Source of the DNA: Chryseobacterium pennipullorum
Lineage (GTDB): Bacteria; Bacteroidota; Bacteroidia; Flavobacteriales; Weeksellaceae
Reading direction: 5' to 3'
Assembly (NCBI RefSeq): GCF_003384725.1
Contig: NZ_QNVV01000001.1
Location: 186,001 to 250,000, forward strand
Length of the DNA: 64,000 nt
Part shown: positions 38,216 to 48,033 of the stretch, in pieces
Layout: each line of letters begins with the position of its first letter
Position numbering within the stretch: the stretch's first letter is position 1
Position numbers and translations under genes: made by a program
Notes under the pieces: model-generated
The model's input: the letters and a program-made list of their open reading frames with translations, nothing else
What the model was told of the DNA's origin: nothing
Database searches by the model: none

Positions 38216-40810
38216 TTATTCGGTTTCGTTACTTCCGTCACCCTGAAACAGGTCTCCGATAATCCCCCCGTCTTCATCTGTATCACCGGCAGTAGGTTCC
38301 GGGTCTTCATACACTTCAGGTTCTTCTTCTACTGGCTCAGGAATGGTAATATTAATTGCTTTAACCTTGAACTTTGTAAACTGGTTTCCAATAGCCTTTA
38401 TCCCCTTTACAGCGATAAATTCATCGATATTTATGGTTTCGGGATCACGTTCCTTGCCTTTGTCTTTTGCAAAAATAATTTCTGCCGTTACGTCATTGGC
38501 GACAATTACATTTTCTATAAATGACTTTGGATGTTCAGAAGGCATAAAGGTCTGTACATTGACCGTATTTTCCAGTAAGAACCTTTTGATAAAGTAGATG
38601 TCTTTTTCTCCGTCATAATAGATGCAGGTAACCGGCTGTGCAGGTTTCCATTTTTCAAGGACCAGATATTCGTCATCAAAACGGTTCCCCAGGTCAAAAG
38701 ATACCAGTTTTACTTCTCCATTGGTATTAATTGTCAGGATCTTATCATCTCCCTTAAAGCTTCCCAGCAGCGTACCTCTGGCATCTGCATTCAGTCTGCG
38801 TACCGTATCATCAAACCAGATCTTTCTCGGAGCCAGCGTAGAAACCCCTTCTTCCTTCAAATCGACTTTTTTCACGGAATATTTCGTGACCAGATTTCCT
38901 TTGGAGTCTCTTCCTTTGATGGCAAGATCAGAAAAGCTGATCTCCATTTTGTTCTTTCTTATTCTGGGATTAGGCTTTAAAAGTACTGTTACGGTTTCCG
39001 CTTCACCATTAGGGTTTGCTGAAAAGTAAAGAGTTTCTGAGCCTTTTTTATCTGAAGCCAGCGGATAATCTGTATTCCTGGTTACTCCGGTCACAGAGAA
39101 TCTTTTCATATAATAAGGGCCTTCTCTACCCTCCCGGTAGATCATATTGTAGACGGTTCTCTTATCATTCTTCTTCCATATGGCTACATGGAGTATATCC
39201 TTCCCGATAAATGTTTTTGCCTCTACTTTTACCACTTTCATACTTCCATCCTTCCGGAATGTGATGATGTCATCAATATCAGAACAGTCGAAGAGGTATT
39301 GATCTTTCTTCAGTGAAGTCCCGATAAAGCCTTCTTCAAAATTGGCATAGAACTTCTCATTGGCTACCGCTACTTTTGTTGCGTCAATAGTATCAAAAAT
39401 TCTAAGCTCGGTTTTTCGCTGTCTGTCTTTTCCGTATTTTTTCTGGATGTTGAGATAATAATCAATTGCATAGGCAATCAGGTTGGCAAGGTGATGTTTT
39501 ACCTGCTCTATTTTACCTTCAAGGGCTGCAATATTTTCTTTAAATTTATCTAAATCGAACCTTGAGATCCTCTTGATTCTGATCTCGGTCAGTTTTAGAA
39601 TATCCTCTTCTGTTACGGCTCTCAAAAGATGTTTGGTGTGAGGTTTCAATCCAGCATCGATCGTTTTCAGCACGTCTTCCCAGGTTTTTACCTCTTCAAT
39701 ATCATGGTAAATTCTGTTTTCGATGAAAATTCTTTCCAGGGATGAGAAATGCCAGCTTTCCTGAAGTTCATGAAGCTCAATTTCCAGTTCTTTTTTCAGC
39801 AATGAAACCGTATGATCCGTGTTCATCTTCAGGATCTGGGAAACATTCATAAACATCGGCTTATCTCCTACAATTACACAGGCATTCGGTGAGATGGTAA
39901 CCTGGCAATCCGTAAACGCATACAATGCATCAATCGTTTTATCCGGAGAAACGTCATTATGAATATGGATCAGGATTTCTACTTTGTCCGATGTATTGTC
40001 CTCAATCTTTTTGATCTTGATTTTCCCTCTCTCATTTGCTTTTAAAATAGAGTCGATAAGGTCACTGGTTGTCTTTGAATAGGGAAGTTCAGAAATCACC
40101 AGGGTATGTTTATCGGTTTGGGTAATTTTAGCCCTTGCACGTACTTTCCCCCCTCTGTGGCCGTCATTATATTCGGAAACATCCAGATATCCTGCGGTCA
40201 GAAAATCCGGATACAGCTCAAATTTCTTTCCTTTTAGATAGGCTACAGAAGCATTGATAAGCTCATTGAAGTTATGCGGCAGTATCTTTGTAGAAAGGCC
40301 TACCCCGATTCCTTCCACGCCCTGCGCAAGGAGCAGCGGAAACTTTACCGGTAAATCAATCGGCTCGTTATTTCTTCCGTCATAGGATTTTGACCACTCG
40401 GTAGTCTTAGGGTTAAAGACTACTTCCAGGGCGAAAGGAGTCAACCTTGCTTCTATATACCTTGCAGCCGCTGCAGAATCTCCTGTATAGATATTCCCCC
40501 AGTTTCCCTGGGTGTCTATCAGCAGCTCTTTCTGCCCGATCTGCACCATAGCATCGGTAATAGATGCATCCCCGTGCGGGTGATATTTCATGGTATTTCC
40601 CACGATATTGGCCACTTTATTGTAACGGCCGTCCTCCAGTTCCCGCATAGAGTGCATAATTCTCCGCTGTACCGGCTTCAGCCCATCATACACCGAAGGA
40701 ATTGCCCTATCCAAAATTACATAGGAAGCATAATCCAGAAACCAGTCTTTATAAAGACCGGAAACCTTCTTTAAGCTTTCACCCTCATGCGAATATTCGT
40801 CTGTCGTCAT
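38216..40810 (-). CDS. parC: DNA topoisomerase IV subunit A
   Basis: An 864-residue type IIA topoisomerase subunit that breaks and rejoins duplex DNA with ParE to unlink daughter chromosomes. The catalytic Tyr118 is in AAARYIEARLTPFA, and YHPHGDASITDAMVQ is the winged-helix region equivalent to the quinolone-resistance segment. The C-terminal domain follows, with an acidic tail rich in Glu and Asp. The pairing with parE in one operon, and the absence of a GyrA box (QRRGGKG), favour ParC over GyrA. Confidence 0.95.
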   Translation of the reverse strand: MTTDEYSHEGESLKKVSGLYKDWFLDYASYVILDRAIPSVYDGLKPVQRRIMHSMRELEDGRYNKVANIVGNTMKYHPHGDASITDAMVQIGQKELLIDTQGNWGNIYTGDSAAAARYIEARLTPFALEVVFNPKTTEWSKSYDGRNNEPIDLPVKFPLLLAQGVEGIGVGLSTKILPHNFNELINASVAYLKGKKFELYPDFLTAGYLDVSEYNDGHRGGKVRARAKITQTDKHTLVISELPYSKTTSDLIDSILKANERGKIKIKKIEDNTSDKVEILIHIHNDVSPDKTIDALYAFTDCQVTISPNACVIVGDKPMFMNVSQILKMNTDHTVSLLKKELEIELHELQESWHFSSLERIFIENRIYHDIEEVKTWEDVLKTIDAGLKPHTKHLLRAVTEEDILKLTEIRIKRISRFDLDKFKENIAALEGKIEQVKHHLANLIAYAIDYYLNIQKKYGKDRQRKTELRIFDTIDATKVAVANEKFYANFEEGFIGTSLKKDQYLFDCSDIDDIITFRKDGSMKVVKVEAKTFIGKDILHVAIWKKNDKRTVYNMIYREGREGPYYMKRFSVTGVTRNTDYPLASDKKGSETLYFSANPNGEAETVTVLLKPNPRIRKNKMEISFSDLAIKGRDSKGNLVTKYSVKKVDLKEEGVSTLAPRKIWFDDTVRRLNADARGTLLGSFKGDDKILTINTNGEVKLVSFDLGNRFDDEYLVLEKWKPAQPVTCIYYDGEKDIYFIKRFLLENTVNVQTFMPSEHPKSFIENVIVANDVTAEIIFAKDKGKERDPETINIDEFIAVKGIKAIGNQFTKFKVKAINITIPEPVEEEPEVYEDPEPTAGDTDEDGGIIGDLFQGDGSNETE

Positions 40811-41294
40811 CTGTTTTTTTATCTTTTTTCTCTTTATTAGCTTTCACTACTTTATTCAGAGAGAGTTTTAAATCGTTTACTTCTTTTCTGGTGAGATAAG
40901 AAATTTCATATTTCAGTATGGTAGAACCGCTGTTCTTGCTGGACACGGTAACATATAGCCTTTTGATAAAGAGAATACGTACGATGTCATATTTTATCAG
41001 TTTGTATTTCGGAAACTCATCGTGCAGAGCTTTATCTAAAAAAGGAATGATATTTCTGTTTTTAAAATTCAGTGCTTCTCCGTCACTATCGTATTCAAAA
41101 ATCTGTCTTCCCGCAAGATGAAAGGTAATAAGCATCAGAACAGGAACCATAATCAGTAAGGAACCGCCATGTTCTATTGCGTTGAATCTGTATTTATTAA
41201 CCAGGTACGCGACGATGCCGAGCACGACCATCATCAGGAGAAGAGTGTTTATAAAATTATAAACGGAAGCTTTATTACGGTTACTTAGTCTCAT
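40785..41294 (-). CDS. Small membrane protein between parE and parC
   Basis: I do not recognise this 169-residue family. It has two hydrophobic spans (about residues 12-32 and 43-62, FINTLLLMMVVLGIVAYLVN and LLIMVPVLMLITFHLAG) followed by a soluble basic part and a Lys-rich tail (NKEKKDKKTDDDRRIF). It starts 16 bases after the parE stop and overlaps the first 26 bases of parC, so it is embedded in the topoisomerase operon. The role is unknown. Confidence 0.8.
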   Translation of the reverse strand: MRLSNRNKASVYNFINTLLLMMVVLGIVAYLVNKYRFNAIEHGGSLLIMVPVLMLITFHLAGRQIFEYDSDGEALNFKNRNIIPFLDKALHDEFPKYKLIKYDIVRILFIKRLYVTVSSKNSGSTILKYEISYLTRKEVNDLKLSLNKVVKANKEKKDKKTDDDRRIFA

Positions 41295-41310
41295 TTAGTT
41301 TTCACTATTT

Positions 41311-43194
41311 TTAGCTCTCTACTTCATCCAGAATTTCTTTTTTATCAATATCGGGATCTTCCACGACCAGGTTTTCAAGAATAAAGACCTGTCTGTCAGG
41401 AGTATTTTTTCCCATATAAAACTCCAGAAGCTGTTCTATGGTCTGATCCTTCCCTACCACTACCGGCTCCAAACGGATATCTTTGCCTATAAAATGTTTA
41501 AATTCATCCGGTGAAATCTCACCCAATCCCTTGAATCGTGTAATTTCAGGGTTTTTCCCGAGCTCGTTCAAGGCTTTTATCCTCTCCACTTCGGAATAGC
41601 AGTATCTTGTTTCTTTCTTGTTTCTTACCCTGAATAAAGGGGTCTGAAGAATGTACAAGTGTCCGTTCTTTATAAGGTCCGGGAAGAACTGCAGGAAGAA
41701 TGTAATCATAAGCAGACGGATGTGCATCCCATCCACATCGGCATCGGTAGCGATAATCACCTGGTTGTATCGCAGATCCTCAAGGCTTTCTTCAATATTC
41801 AAAGCAGCCTGCAAAAGATTGAACTCTTCGTTTTCGTAAACCACCTTTTTGGTAAGCCCGTAGCAATTCAGAGGTTTACCTTTCAGGGAAAATACTGCCT
41901 GAGTTTCCACATCCCTGGACTTGGTGATAGATCCTGATGCCGAGTCTCCCTCGGTGATAAAAATCTGGGTATCTCCTTTTCTTTCTGCCTTCTGATCATT
42001 GTAATGCTGTCTGCAGTCACGAAGTTTCTTATTGTGAAGAGAAACTTTTTTGGCTCTTTCCCTGGCCAGTTTCTGGATTCCGGAGAGTTCTTTTCTTTCT
42101 CTTTCGGAGATCAGTATCTTTCGTTGAATTGCTTCTGCAATTTCCGGGTTCTTGTGAAGGAAATTATCCAGCTTGCTTTTAAGAAAATCAATGATAAAAG
42201 TTCTTACCGTAGGTCCGTTAGGTCCCATATCGTTGGATCCCAGCTTTGTTTTGGTCTGCGATTCGAAAACCGGTTCCTCTACATTGATGGAGATGGCGGC
42301 AATAATTGATTTCCTGATGTCGGAAGCATCAAAGCTTTTGTTAAAAAATTCACGGATAGTTTTTACATAGGCTTCGCGGAACGCATTGAGATGGGTTCCT
42401 CCCTGAGTTGTATTCTGTCCGTTGACGAATGAGAAATACGTTTCTGTCTGCGATTTATCAGAATGGGTAATGGCCACCTCAATATCCTCATCCTTCAGGT
42501 GGACGATCGGATAAAGGGTATCACTTTCCAGTTCTTCTTCCAGCAAATCCTTAAGACCATTCTCAGAAAAATAGGTTTCGCCGTTGAAAAGGATTTTTAA
42601 CCCCGGATTCAGGTATGCATAGTTGCGGAGCATTCTTTCGATATACTCTTTTCTGTACTTAAAATGCAGGAATATATCTCCGTCCGGAATGAAGGAAATT
42701 TCGGTACCGTTTCTGTCCGAAGTTTCTTTTTCATCAAAATTTTCTGTGATCATACCCCTGGAGAATTCCGCTACTTTCATTTTTCCGTCACGGAAAGAGC
42801 GTACCCTGAAATATTCTGCAAGCGCATTAACTGCTTTGGTACCCACCCCGTTCAACCCGACGGATTTTTTGAACGCCTTACTGTCGTACTTTCCACCAGT
42901 ATTCATTTTGGAAACGGCATCCACTACTTTTCCAAGCGGAATTCCACGTCCAAAATCACGGATTGTAACTTTGCCGTCATCCAGCTTTATTTCAATTCTT
43001 TTCCCTGCTTTCATTCTGAACTCATCGATAGAGTTATCAAGAATTTCTTTTAGCAGGATATAAATACCGTCATCAGCGGAAGAACCGTCACCGAGCTTCC
43101 CGATGTACATGCCGGGACGCAGACGGATATGTTCCTGCCAATCGAGGGTTCTGATATTATCTTCGGAGTAGGTTGGATTTATTTCTTGTGACAT
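41311..43194 (-). CDS. parE: DNA topoisomerase IV subunit B
   Basis: A 627-residue GHKL ATPase subunit. ILDNSIDEF is the Asn-containing Bergerat motif, [11 protein letters not shown] and [13 protein letters not shown] follow, and the Toprim domain has [10 protein letters not shown] and [20 protein letters not shown]. It powers strand passage by topoisomerase IV. The ATG at 43194 is preferred over a TTG at 43209, because a TACTTTTG -7 box at 43215-43222 would start transcription near 43209. First gene of parE-membrane protein-parC. Confidence 0.96.
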   Translation of the reverse strand: MSQEINPTYSEDNIRTLDWQEHIRLRPGMYIGKLGDGSSADDGIYILLKEILDNSIDEFRMKAGKRIEIKLDDGKVTIRDFGRGIPLGKVVDAVSKMNTGGKYDSKAFKKSVGLNGVGTKAVNALAEYFRVRSFRDGKMKVAEFSRGMITENFDEKETSDRNGTEISFIPDGDIFLHFKYRKEYIERMLRNYAYLNPGLKILFNGETYFSENGLKDLLEEELESDTLYPIVHLKDEDIEVAITHSDKSQTETYFSFVNGQNTTQGGTHLNAFREAYVKTIREFFNKSFDASDIRKSIIAAISINVEEPVFESQTKTKLGSNDMGPNGPTVRTFIIDFLKSKLDNFLHKNPEIAEAIQRKILISERERKELSGIQKLARERAKKVSLHNKKLRDCRQHYNDQKAERKGDTQIFITEGDSASGSITKSRDVETQAVFSLKGKPLNCYGLTKKVVYENEEFNLLQAALNIEESLEDLRYNQVIIATDADVDGMHIRLLMITFFLQFFPDLIKNGHLYILQTPLFRVRNKKETRYCYSEVERIKALNELGKNPEITRFKGLGEISPDEFKHFIGKDIRLEPVVVGKDQTIEQLLEFYMGKNTPDRQVFILENLVVEDPDIDKKEILDEVES

Positions 43195-43214
43195 ATATGA
43201 TTTCAGCAAACATA

Positions 43215-43222
43215 CAAAAGTA
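43215..43222 (-). promoter_or_regulatory. -7 box of the parE operon
   Basis: TACTTTTG on the minus strand, a TAnnTTTG match, 20 bases before the parE ATG. It helps set the start codon. The rest of 43223-43565 holds no gene; a 14-bp palindrome (ATTTTCATGAAAAT) lies near 43307-43320. Confidence 0.55.
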
Positions 43223-43565
43223 CGAAATTGTATAAAATTATCCGAATTTTAAAAATCATTTTTATTAACATTTTTTATTAATTACAAAAGGATCCGGATC
43301 AGGGTCATTTTCATGAAAATCATCGTAAAAGACACAGGATGTTTTCATTGTATGTGAAGAGTGGGCTATGCCCATAATCAACTCAGAATAACCAAAATCA
43401 CACTACCTCCAGGAATGTACTGCCTTTCAATCCGTCCATGTGTTACCAGGTTTTCAGGATAAAGCACATTTTCGTTCTATGAAATTTGTAACCGGACATA
43501 ATTTTCATTTTAAATTCCCGGTATCTTTAAAATTTCATTAAATTCGGTCAACAAAACTGCTTTTT

Positions 43566-44714
43566 ATGATACAACTTCCTTTGTCTAAACTTTCTAATGT
43601 AGGAACCACTATTTTCAGCCAAATGACTCAGCTGGCCAATGAAAATGAAGCCATCAACCTGTCACAGGGATTTCCGGATTTCATGCCGGATCCGGAACTG
43701 TTAAGCAATGTGGATCATTTTATTAAAGAAGGATTCAATCAGTATGCGCCCCTAGGAGGCGTCATCGGATTAAAAGAGGAAATTGCCCGTAAAATTGAAA
43801 ACAGCCATCAGGCAGTTTATCATCCCGACTCTGAGATCACAGTGACTGCAGGGGGAACCCAGGCTATATTTACAGCGATTGCCGCTTTTGTAAAAAAAGA
43901 TGATGAAGTAATCATTTTTGAACCGGCATATGACTGTTATGAACCTACCGTTGAACTTTTCGGAGGGATTATCAAGCGTTTTGAAATGAAAGCTCCCGAC
44001 TTTGATATCGACTGGACTGCAGTACGTAGCCTGGTCAGCAGCAAAACAAAAATGATCATTCTGAATAATCCGAATAATCCTTCGGGAAAGATTCTTAAGG
44101 AAAGAGATATACAGGAGCTGATCCGTTTGATAGAGGGAACGTCAATTCTTATTTTAAGTGATGAAGTATATGAAAATATTGTTTTTGACGGAAAGCAGCA
44201 TTTAAGCGTCTGCCATTACCCTGAACTTAAAGAAAGAAGCCTTCTGGTAGCTTCTTTTGGAAAGCTTTTTCATGTTACAGGCTGGAAAGTCGGGTATTGT
44301 GCCGCCCCAAAAAATTTAACGGAGGAGTTCAGAAAGGTACACCAGTTCAATGTTTTCTGCGTCAATACTCCCATCCAGATGGCTTTGGCAAAGTATATGA
44401 AAAATGATGAGCATTATATCCATCTCAATGAATTCTTTCAGGCGAAAAGAGATTTCCTTAGAAAAGGACTTTCAGGGACCTCTTTTGAATTGCTGGATTG
44501 TGAAGGAACCTATTTCCAGGCCGTGAAATATGACAAGATTTCGGATAAAAATGATTTTGATTTTGCGAAAGAGCTGACCATTAATCATAAGGTCGCTACT
44601 GTACCGTTTTCATCATTTTATAAAAACAAGGTGAATGAGCATGTCATCAGGCTGTGTTTTGCCAAAAAGGAAGAAACTCTGGAAAAAGCGATTGAATATC
44701 TTTCAAAAATCTAA
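43566..44714 (+). CDS. Methionine aminotransferase (PLP class I, YbdL-like)
   Basis: A 382-residue fold type I PLP enzyme. AINLSQGFPDFMPDP and the GVIGLKEEIA region match kynurenine/methionine aminotransferases. NPNNPSGKIL and SDEVYENIVFDGKQH precede the Schiff-base Lys in VASFGKLFHVTGWKVGYC near residue 235. The YbdL group transfers the amino group of methionine to 2-oxo acids and takes part in methionine salvage in some bacteria. It has its own terminator. Confidence 0.9.
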   Translation: MIQLPLSKLSNVGTTIFSQMTQLANENEAINLSQGFPDFMPDPELLSNVDHFIKEGFNQYAPLGGVIGLKEEIARKIENSHQAVYHPDSEITVTAGGTQAIFTAIAAFVKKDDEVIIFEPAYDCYEPTVELFGGIIKRFEMKAPDFDIDWTAVRSLVSSKTKMIILNNPNNPSGKILKERDIQELIRLIEGTSILILSDEVYENIVFDGKQHLSVCHYPELKERSLLVASFGKLFHVTGWKVGYCAAPKNLTEEFRKVHQFNVFCVNTPIQMALAKYMKNDEHYIHLNEFFQAKRDFLRKGLSGTSFELLDCEGTYFQAVKYDKISDKNDFDFAKELTINHKVATVPFSSFYKNKVNEHVIRLCFAKKEETLEKAIEYLSKI

Positions 44715-44758
44715 TCCATCCGTTTCTCATCCATTACAGATCATCAGGTATCATTAAT

Positions 44759-44790
44759 ACAAAGACCACCCAACCCGGTGGTCTTTGTAT
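44759..44790 (+). terminator. Terminator after the aminotransferase
   Basis: Perfect 10-bp stem AAAGACCACC and GGTGGTCTTT with a 6-nt loop, followed by T-rich sequence. Confidence 0.85.
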
Positions 44791-44875
44791 TTTCTTCCAG
44801 CAAAAGATTTCGTTTGTTACCATGCAAAGAAAGAAGCTCTTATTTTTTTTGATCACTATTTCTTATCATTACTTA

Positions 44876-44918
44876 TTTTTTCTTTGCCACGTGATTTATT
44901 ATTTTTTTAGTATATTCG
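44876..44918 (+). promoter_or_regulatory. Promoter-like block of GG-peptide array 1
   Basis: It reads TTTTTTCTTTGCCACGTGA, then a T-rich stretch, then TATATTCG (a TAnnTTTG-like -7 box with one change). It closely resembles the block at 47729-47777 before array 2. The first peptide ATG is 33 bases on. Confidence 0.5.
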
Positions 44919-44950
44919 TCATTACCAATGACTTAAAAAATAACAAAACC

Positions 44951-45118
44951 ATGAAAAATCAAATTACACAGAAAGGAAAAAAATTAAACAAAAAGGAATT
45001 GAACATGATCAAAGGAGGCCTCAGAATATGTATTCCTCCAGGGACTACAGACTGCGCTTATTTCGGTAAATTCTGTGGCGAACCTGAGTGTAAGATTCCA
45101 CCGGTTATTCTACCGTAG
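44951..45118 (+). CDS. Double-glycine leader peptide 1 (bacteriocin-like)
   Basis: A 55-residue ribosomal peptide. The leader MKNQITQKGKKLNKKELNMI ends in KGG (residues 21-23). The predicted core starts at LRIC and has four Cys (ICIP, DCAY, FCGE, ECKI) and several Pro. Such KKLNKKELKxIxGG leaders fit the bacteriocin-type signal recognised by peptidase-containing ABC exporters. An upstream ATG gives a longer frame, but the leader sequence fixes the start at 44951. The core resembles the other eight in spacing C-x2-C-x3-C loosely. Confidence 0.8.
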   Translation: MKNQITQKGKKLNKKELNMIKGGLRICIPPGTTDCAYFGKFCGEPECKIPPVILP

Positions 45119-45173
45119 CAATCCGATGTATTGCTCAACTGCAATTAATATTTTTAACCATAAAAACAAAACC

Positions 45174-45344
45174 ATGAAAATGCAACATTTAAACAGCGGC
45201 AAAAAATTAAACAAGAAAGAATTACGAATCATTACAGGAGGCCTTTTGAAATGTCTTCTGCCCAACCGTACATGTTCTGAAATCAGCTATTCGTGTGCTG
45301 AAATAAGATGCAGACCGCTCGTGCCGATGGAGCCATTCATCTGA
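45174..45344 (+). CDS. Double-glycine leader peptide 2 (bacteriocin-like)
   Basis: A 56-residue peptide with leader GKKLNKKELRIITGG and core LLKCLLPNRTCSEISYSCAE followed by IRCRPL. The core has four Cys in the pattern C-x6-C-x5-C-x4-C, ending CRP, which is shared with array 2. It is 55 bases after peptide 1. Confidence 0.8.
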   Translation: MKMQHLNSGKKLNKKELRIITGGLLKCLLPNRTCSEISYSCAEIRCRPLVPMEPFI

Positions 45345-45361
45345 TTCCGGCATCTAAAAAA

Positions 45362-45394
45362 CAAGAACCACTCCAAATCCGGGTGGTTCTTATT
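45362..45394 (+). terminator. Terminator between GG peptides 2 and 3
   Basis: Stem AAGAACCAC and GTGGTTCTT with a 12-nt loop, followed by ATTG; the T run is weak, so partial read-through to peptide 3 is possible. Confidence 0.6.
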
Positions 45395-45458
45395 GCGAAA
45401 CCAGTCAGACCCTCATCGAAAAGATATTCAATTGAAAACAAAACCAATACAACAAACC

Positions 45459-45656
45459 ATGAATACCAGAATTTTATCAAAAGGAAAGAAACTCAGTAAG
45501 AAAGAACTAAAAACTGTCAATGGCGGTCTTGGTACCGTAAGATGTACCACTTCTACAGGGTACTGTAAGTATATTGGCCCAGGCTGTCAAGAAGAAAAAT
45601 GCCAGCTTCCGGTGCCGATAGAGGCTATAGATCCTGTGGAAGGAGGACATTTATAA
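45459..45656 (+). CDS. Double-glycine leader peptide 3 (bacteriocin-like)
   Basis: A 65-residue peptide with leader MNTRILSKGKKLSKKELKTV ending in NGG. The core holds four Cys (RCTT, YCKY, GCQE, KCQL) and an acidic tail (IEAIDPVEGGHL). It is the most divergent leader in array 1. The start is fixed by the leader motif. Confidence 0.78.
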   Translation: MNTRILSKGKKLSKKELKTVNGGLGTVRCTTSTGYCKYIGPGCQEEKCQLPVPIEAIDPVEGGHL

Positions 45657-45662
45657 ATGGTC

Positions 45663-45700
45663 ACAAAAAAGAACCAGCCAGACGGTTGGTTCTTTTTTGT
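45663..45700 (+). terminator. Terminator of GG-peptide array 1
   Basis: Stem AAAAAAGAACCA and TGGTTCTTTTTT, followed by GTGG; the stem itself carries the T run. Confidence 0.75.
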
Positions 45701-45772
45701 GGTGATTATTTCTTAGAGAGGAGCAAGGGTAAGAATTTTCTTTTAAACCAGCCTCTTAAAGATCCAGATATT

Positions 45773-46537
45773 TTATAAAAACATCCCACCTGAGACCTCA
45801 ATTCGCTGTCCGTTGATCCACCGTGCATCTTCCGTACACAGGAATGCCACTACCCCACCGATATCATCAGGCAGCCCTACTCTTCCCAAAGCTGTAGCTC
45901 CTGCAACGACAGCGTTAATCTCTTCATTATCCCTTACCCTTCCGCCTCCAAAGTCGGTTTCAATGGCTCCCGGAGCCACTACATTAGCTTTAATCTTTCT
46001 CGGGCCCAGTTCTTTAGCCATATATCTGGTAAGCATTTCCACACCTGCTTTTACAGATCCATATACGGAAGACCCGGGGGTAGCAAATCTAGCCAGTCCT
46101 GAAGATACATTAATGATCCCACCGCCATTATTGATAAAGGGTAACATTTTCTGTGTCAGGAAAAACACACCTTTGAAGTGGATGTCTACCATATCATCCA
46201 TCTGCTCTTCGGTAACTTCGGTAATTGGTGAATATAGAGCGGTTCCGGCATTATTGACCAGATAATCTATAACAGGGTTTCCTGTACTTTCCTGCAAATA
46301 TCCGGTTACCTGTTTTACAAATGCATTAAAGCTTTTGCGATCCTTGGTATCCAGCTGAAAAGCAACGGCATTTCTGCCCATCGATTTAATTTCGGCAACG
46401 ACGGCATCAGCCTCTTCCTGATTGCTTCTGTAGGTAATAATCACATCAAGCCCGCGCTGAGCAATTTTAAGCGCGGAATTTTTCCCCAGGCCACGGCTTC
46501 CTCCGGTCACCAGTGCAATATTTGTTCTTGTACTCAT
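45773..46537 (-). CDS. SDR family oxidoreductase
   Basis: A 254-residue classical SDR. The cofactor loop is VTGGSRGLGKNSALK, NNAGTALY and the catalytic YGSVK motif follow, and DARWINGQRIEVSGGMFL is the typical C-terminus of 3-oxoacyl-ACP reductase-like members. The substrate is unknown. It lies 94 bases downstream of an AraC-type regulator in the same direction, which probably controls it. The pair separates the two GG-peptide arrays. Confidence 0.92.
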   Translation of the reverse strand: MSTRTNIALVTGGSRGLGKNSALKIAQRGLDVIITYRSNQEEADAVVAEIKSMGRNAVAFQLDTKDRKSFNAFVKQVTGYLQESTGNPVIDYLVNNAGTALYSPITEVTEEQMDDMVDIHFKGVFFLTQKMLPFINNGGGIINVSSGLARFATPGSSVYGSVKAGVEMLTRYMAKELGPRKIKANVVAPGAIETDFGGGRVRDNEEINAVVAGATALGRVGLPDDIGGVVAFLCTEDARWINGQRIEVSGGMFL

Positions 46538-46631
46538 TGTTTTTATTTTGATTGTTTTTGATGATACAAAGTTGAGGCATTTTCACGGTGAATGGTTTGC
46601 CAGAATCAATCTGAAATTTGCAAAATTCAAA

Positions 46632-47570
46632 TCAAGACCGGAATTCCAAAGGAGTAAGTGAGGTTTTTCTTTTGAAAAAGTTTGAAAAATGCGCTATCTC
46701 TTCAAACCCCAGAGTATAGGAAATTTCGGAAACATTCCATTGAGTCTGTTTTAAAAGGATCTTCGCTTCCTGAATAATACGGTCGCCGATGAATTCCGTG
46801 GTCGTTTTTCCGGTTCCTTCTTTTATTCTTTTATTCAGATAATTGACGTGTACCGCCAGCCGGTCTGCATACTCTTTCGCGGTTCGCAGCTGCAGTCTCT
46901 GCTCCCGGGATTCGATGGGAAACTGCCTTTCCAGCAATTCAATGAATAGGGAAACGACCCGTACGGAGGCATCATTGGATGCTGATATCTTTGCTGCGGG
47001 CTGCAGCTTCTGTCCGTAATGGATCAGCTCCAGAACATAATTTCTGATCAGGTCATATTTAAAGAGATAATCAGAATCAATTTCTTTTTTAATTTTTGCG
47101 AAAAGGAGTTCAATTTCTGCTGCCGATTCATCATCAATTTCAAATATGGGCACTGCTCCCGGCTGAAAAATCGGCAGGTCCTCCAGACTGTTATACCATC
47201 TGTCTCTGACGAAGAAGTCTTCTGTAAATACACAGAAACTCCCGGATTGATGAGCATCTTCAGGAATCCAGTGATAAGGAACCTTCGGTGTCGCAAAGAG
47301 CAAAGCATTCTTTTGTATGGCAATGACTTTATCGGCATATTCAGCCTTATTCTTTCCCCTGATGAAACTGATTTTATAATATTTCCGCCTGTTATAAGGC
47401 ATTTCGGCAGTAATTTTTACTTTTTCAATGGTCTGGGCAATATCGAAAACATTAAAATGGCCAATGTCCTTGTGAAGACCTTTTGGAAAAATGCTCTCCA
47501 AATCTTTCCCCAGTTTGGCAGCCATCTCTCTGTAAAAATCTTCCAATGAGGTATGTACGATTTTTTCCAT
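46632..47570 (-). CDS. AraC-family transcriptional regulator
   Basis: A 312-residue cytoplasmic regulator: an N-terminal AraC-type sensing region with two possible ligand-binding beta stretches, then a C-terminal HTH_18 domain from about 205 (RTAKEYADRLAVHVNYLNKRIKE and NVSEISYTLGFEEIAHFSNFFKRKTSLTPLEF). There are no membrane spans. It likely governs the downstream SDR gene. No link to the peptide genes can be shown. Confidence 0.9.
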   Translation of the reverse strand: MEKIVHTSLEDFYREMAAKLGKDLESIFPKGLHKDIGHFNVFDIAQTIEKVKITAEMPYNRRKYYKISFIRGKNKAEYADKVIAIQKNALLFATPKVPYHWIPEDAHQSGSFCVFTEDFFVRDRWYNSLEDLPIFQPGAVPIFEIDDESAAEIELLFAKIKKEIDSDYLFKYDLIRNYVLELIHYGQKLQPAAKISASNDASVRVVSLFIELLERQFPIESREQRLQLRTAKEYADRLAVHVNYLNKRIKEGTGKTTTEFIGDRIIQEAKILLKQTQWNVSEISYTLGFEEIAHFSNFFKRKTSLTPLEFRS

Positions 47571-47728
47571 GGCAGATGATTTGTAAAATTCAAATATACA
47601 AACTTACAGAATATTATACGATCCTGAATAGATGACCAACTTCGCGTCAGATTTCCTGATTTTTTCTATGGTTCAGGATGTCGTCTTCCTTATAGAGTAA
47701 TAATCATTATTTTTCATAGAATGATTTA

Positions 47729-47777
47729 TTTTTTTCTAAGCAAAGTGACATACACTTAATTATTTTTCTTACATTCG
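47729..47777 (+). promoter_or_regulatory. Promoter-like block of GG-peptide array 2
   Basis: It reads TTTTTTTCTAAGCAAAGTGA, then T-rich sequence, then TACATTCG as the -7 box. The order and spacing match the block before array 1. The first ATG is 30 bases on. Confidence 0.5.
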
Positions 47778-47806
47778 TTAAAACTAACCCATTAAAAATC
47801 AAGTCA

Positions 47807-47998
47807 ATGAAAAACCAAATTTCAAACATCGGCAAAAAACTCAATAAAAAAGAATTGAAAACAATTACCGGAGGAATGTATGATTGCATGCAGCCGGAAC
47901 CCTGCCAACCTTATCCGGGATCTTGTGAATCTCATGCAGATGCCAATGGATGCACCATGATACATCCACGTTGCGGACAGAAAATATGCAGACCCTAA
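47807..47998 (+). CDS. Double-glycine leader peptide 4 (bacteriocin-like)
   Basis: A 63-residue peptide with leader MKNQISNIGKKLNKKELKTI ending in TGG. The core begins MYDCMQPEPC and ends GQKICRP, with six Cys. The DANGCT block is shared with peptide 5. First gene of array 2. Confidence 0.8.
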   Translation: MKNQISNIGKKLNKKELKTITGGMYDCMQPEPCQPYPGSCESHADANGCTMIHPRCGQKICRP

Positions 47999-48033
47999 TG
48001 ATTTTTTAAGTCCATTCCACTAAAAGAAAAACT

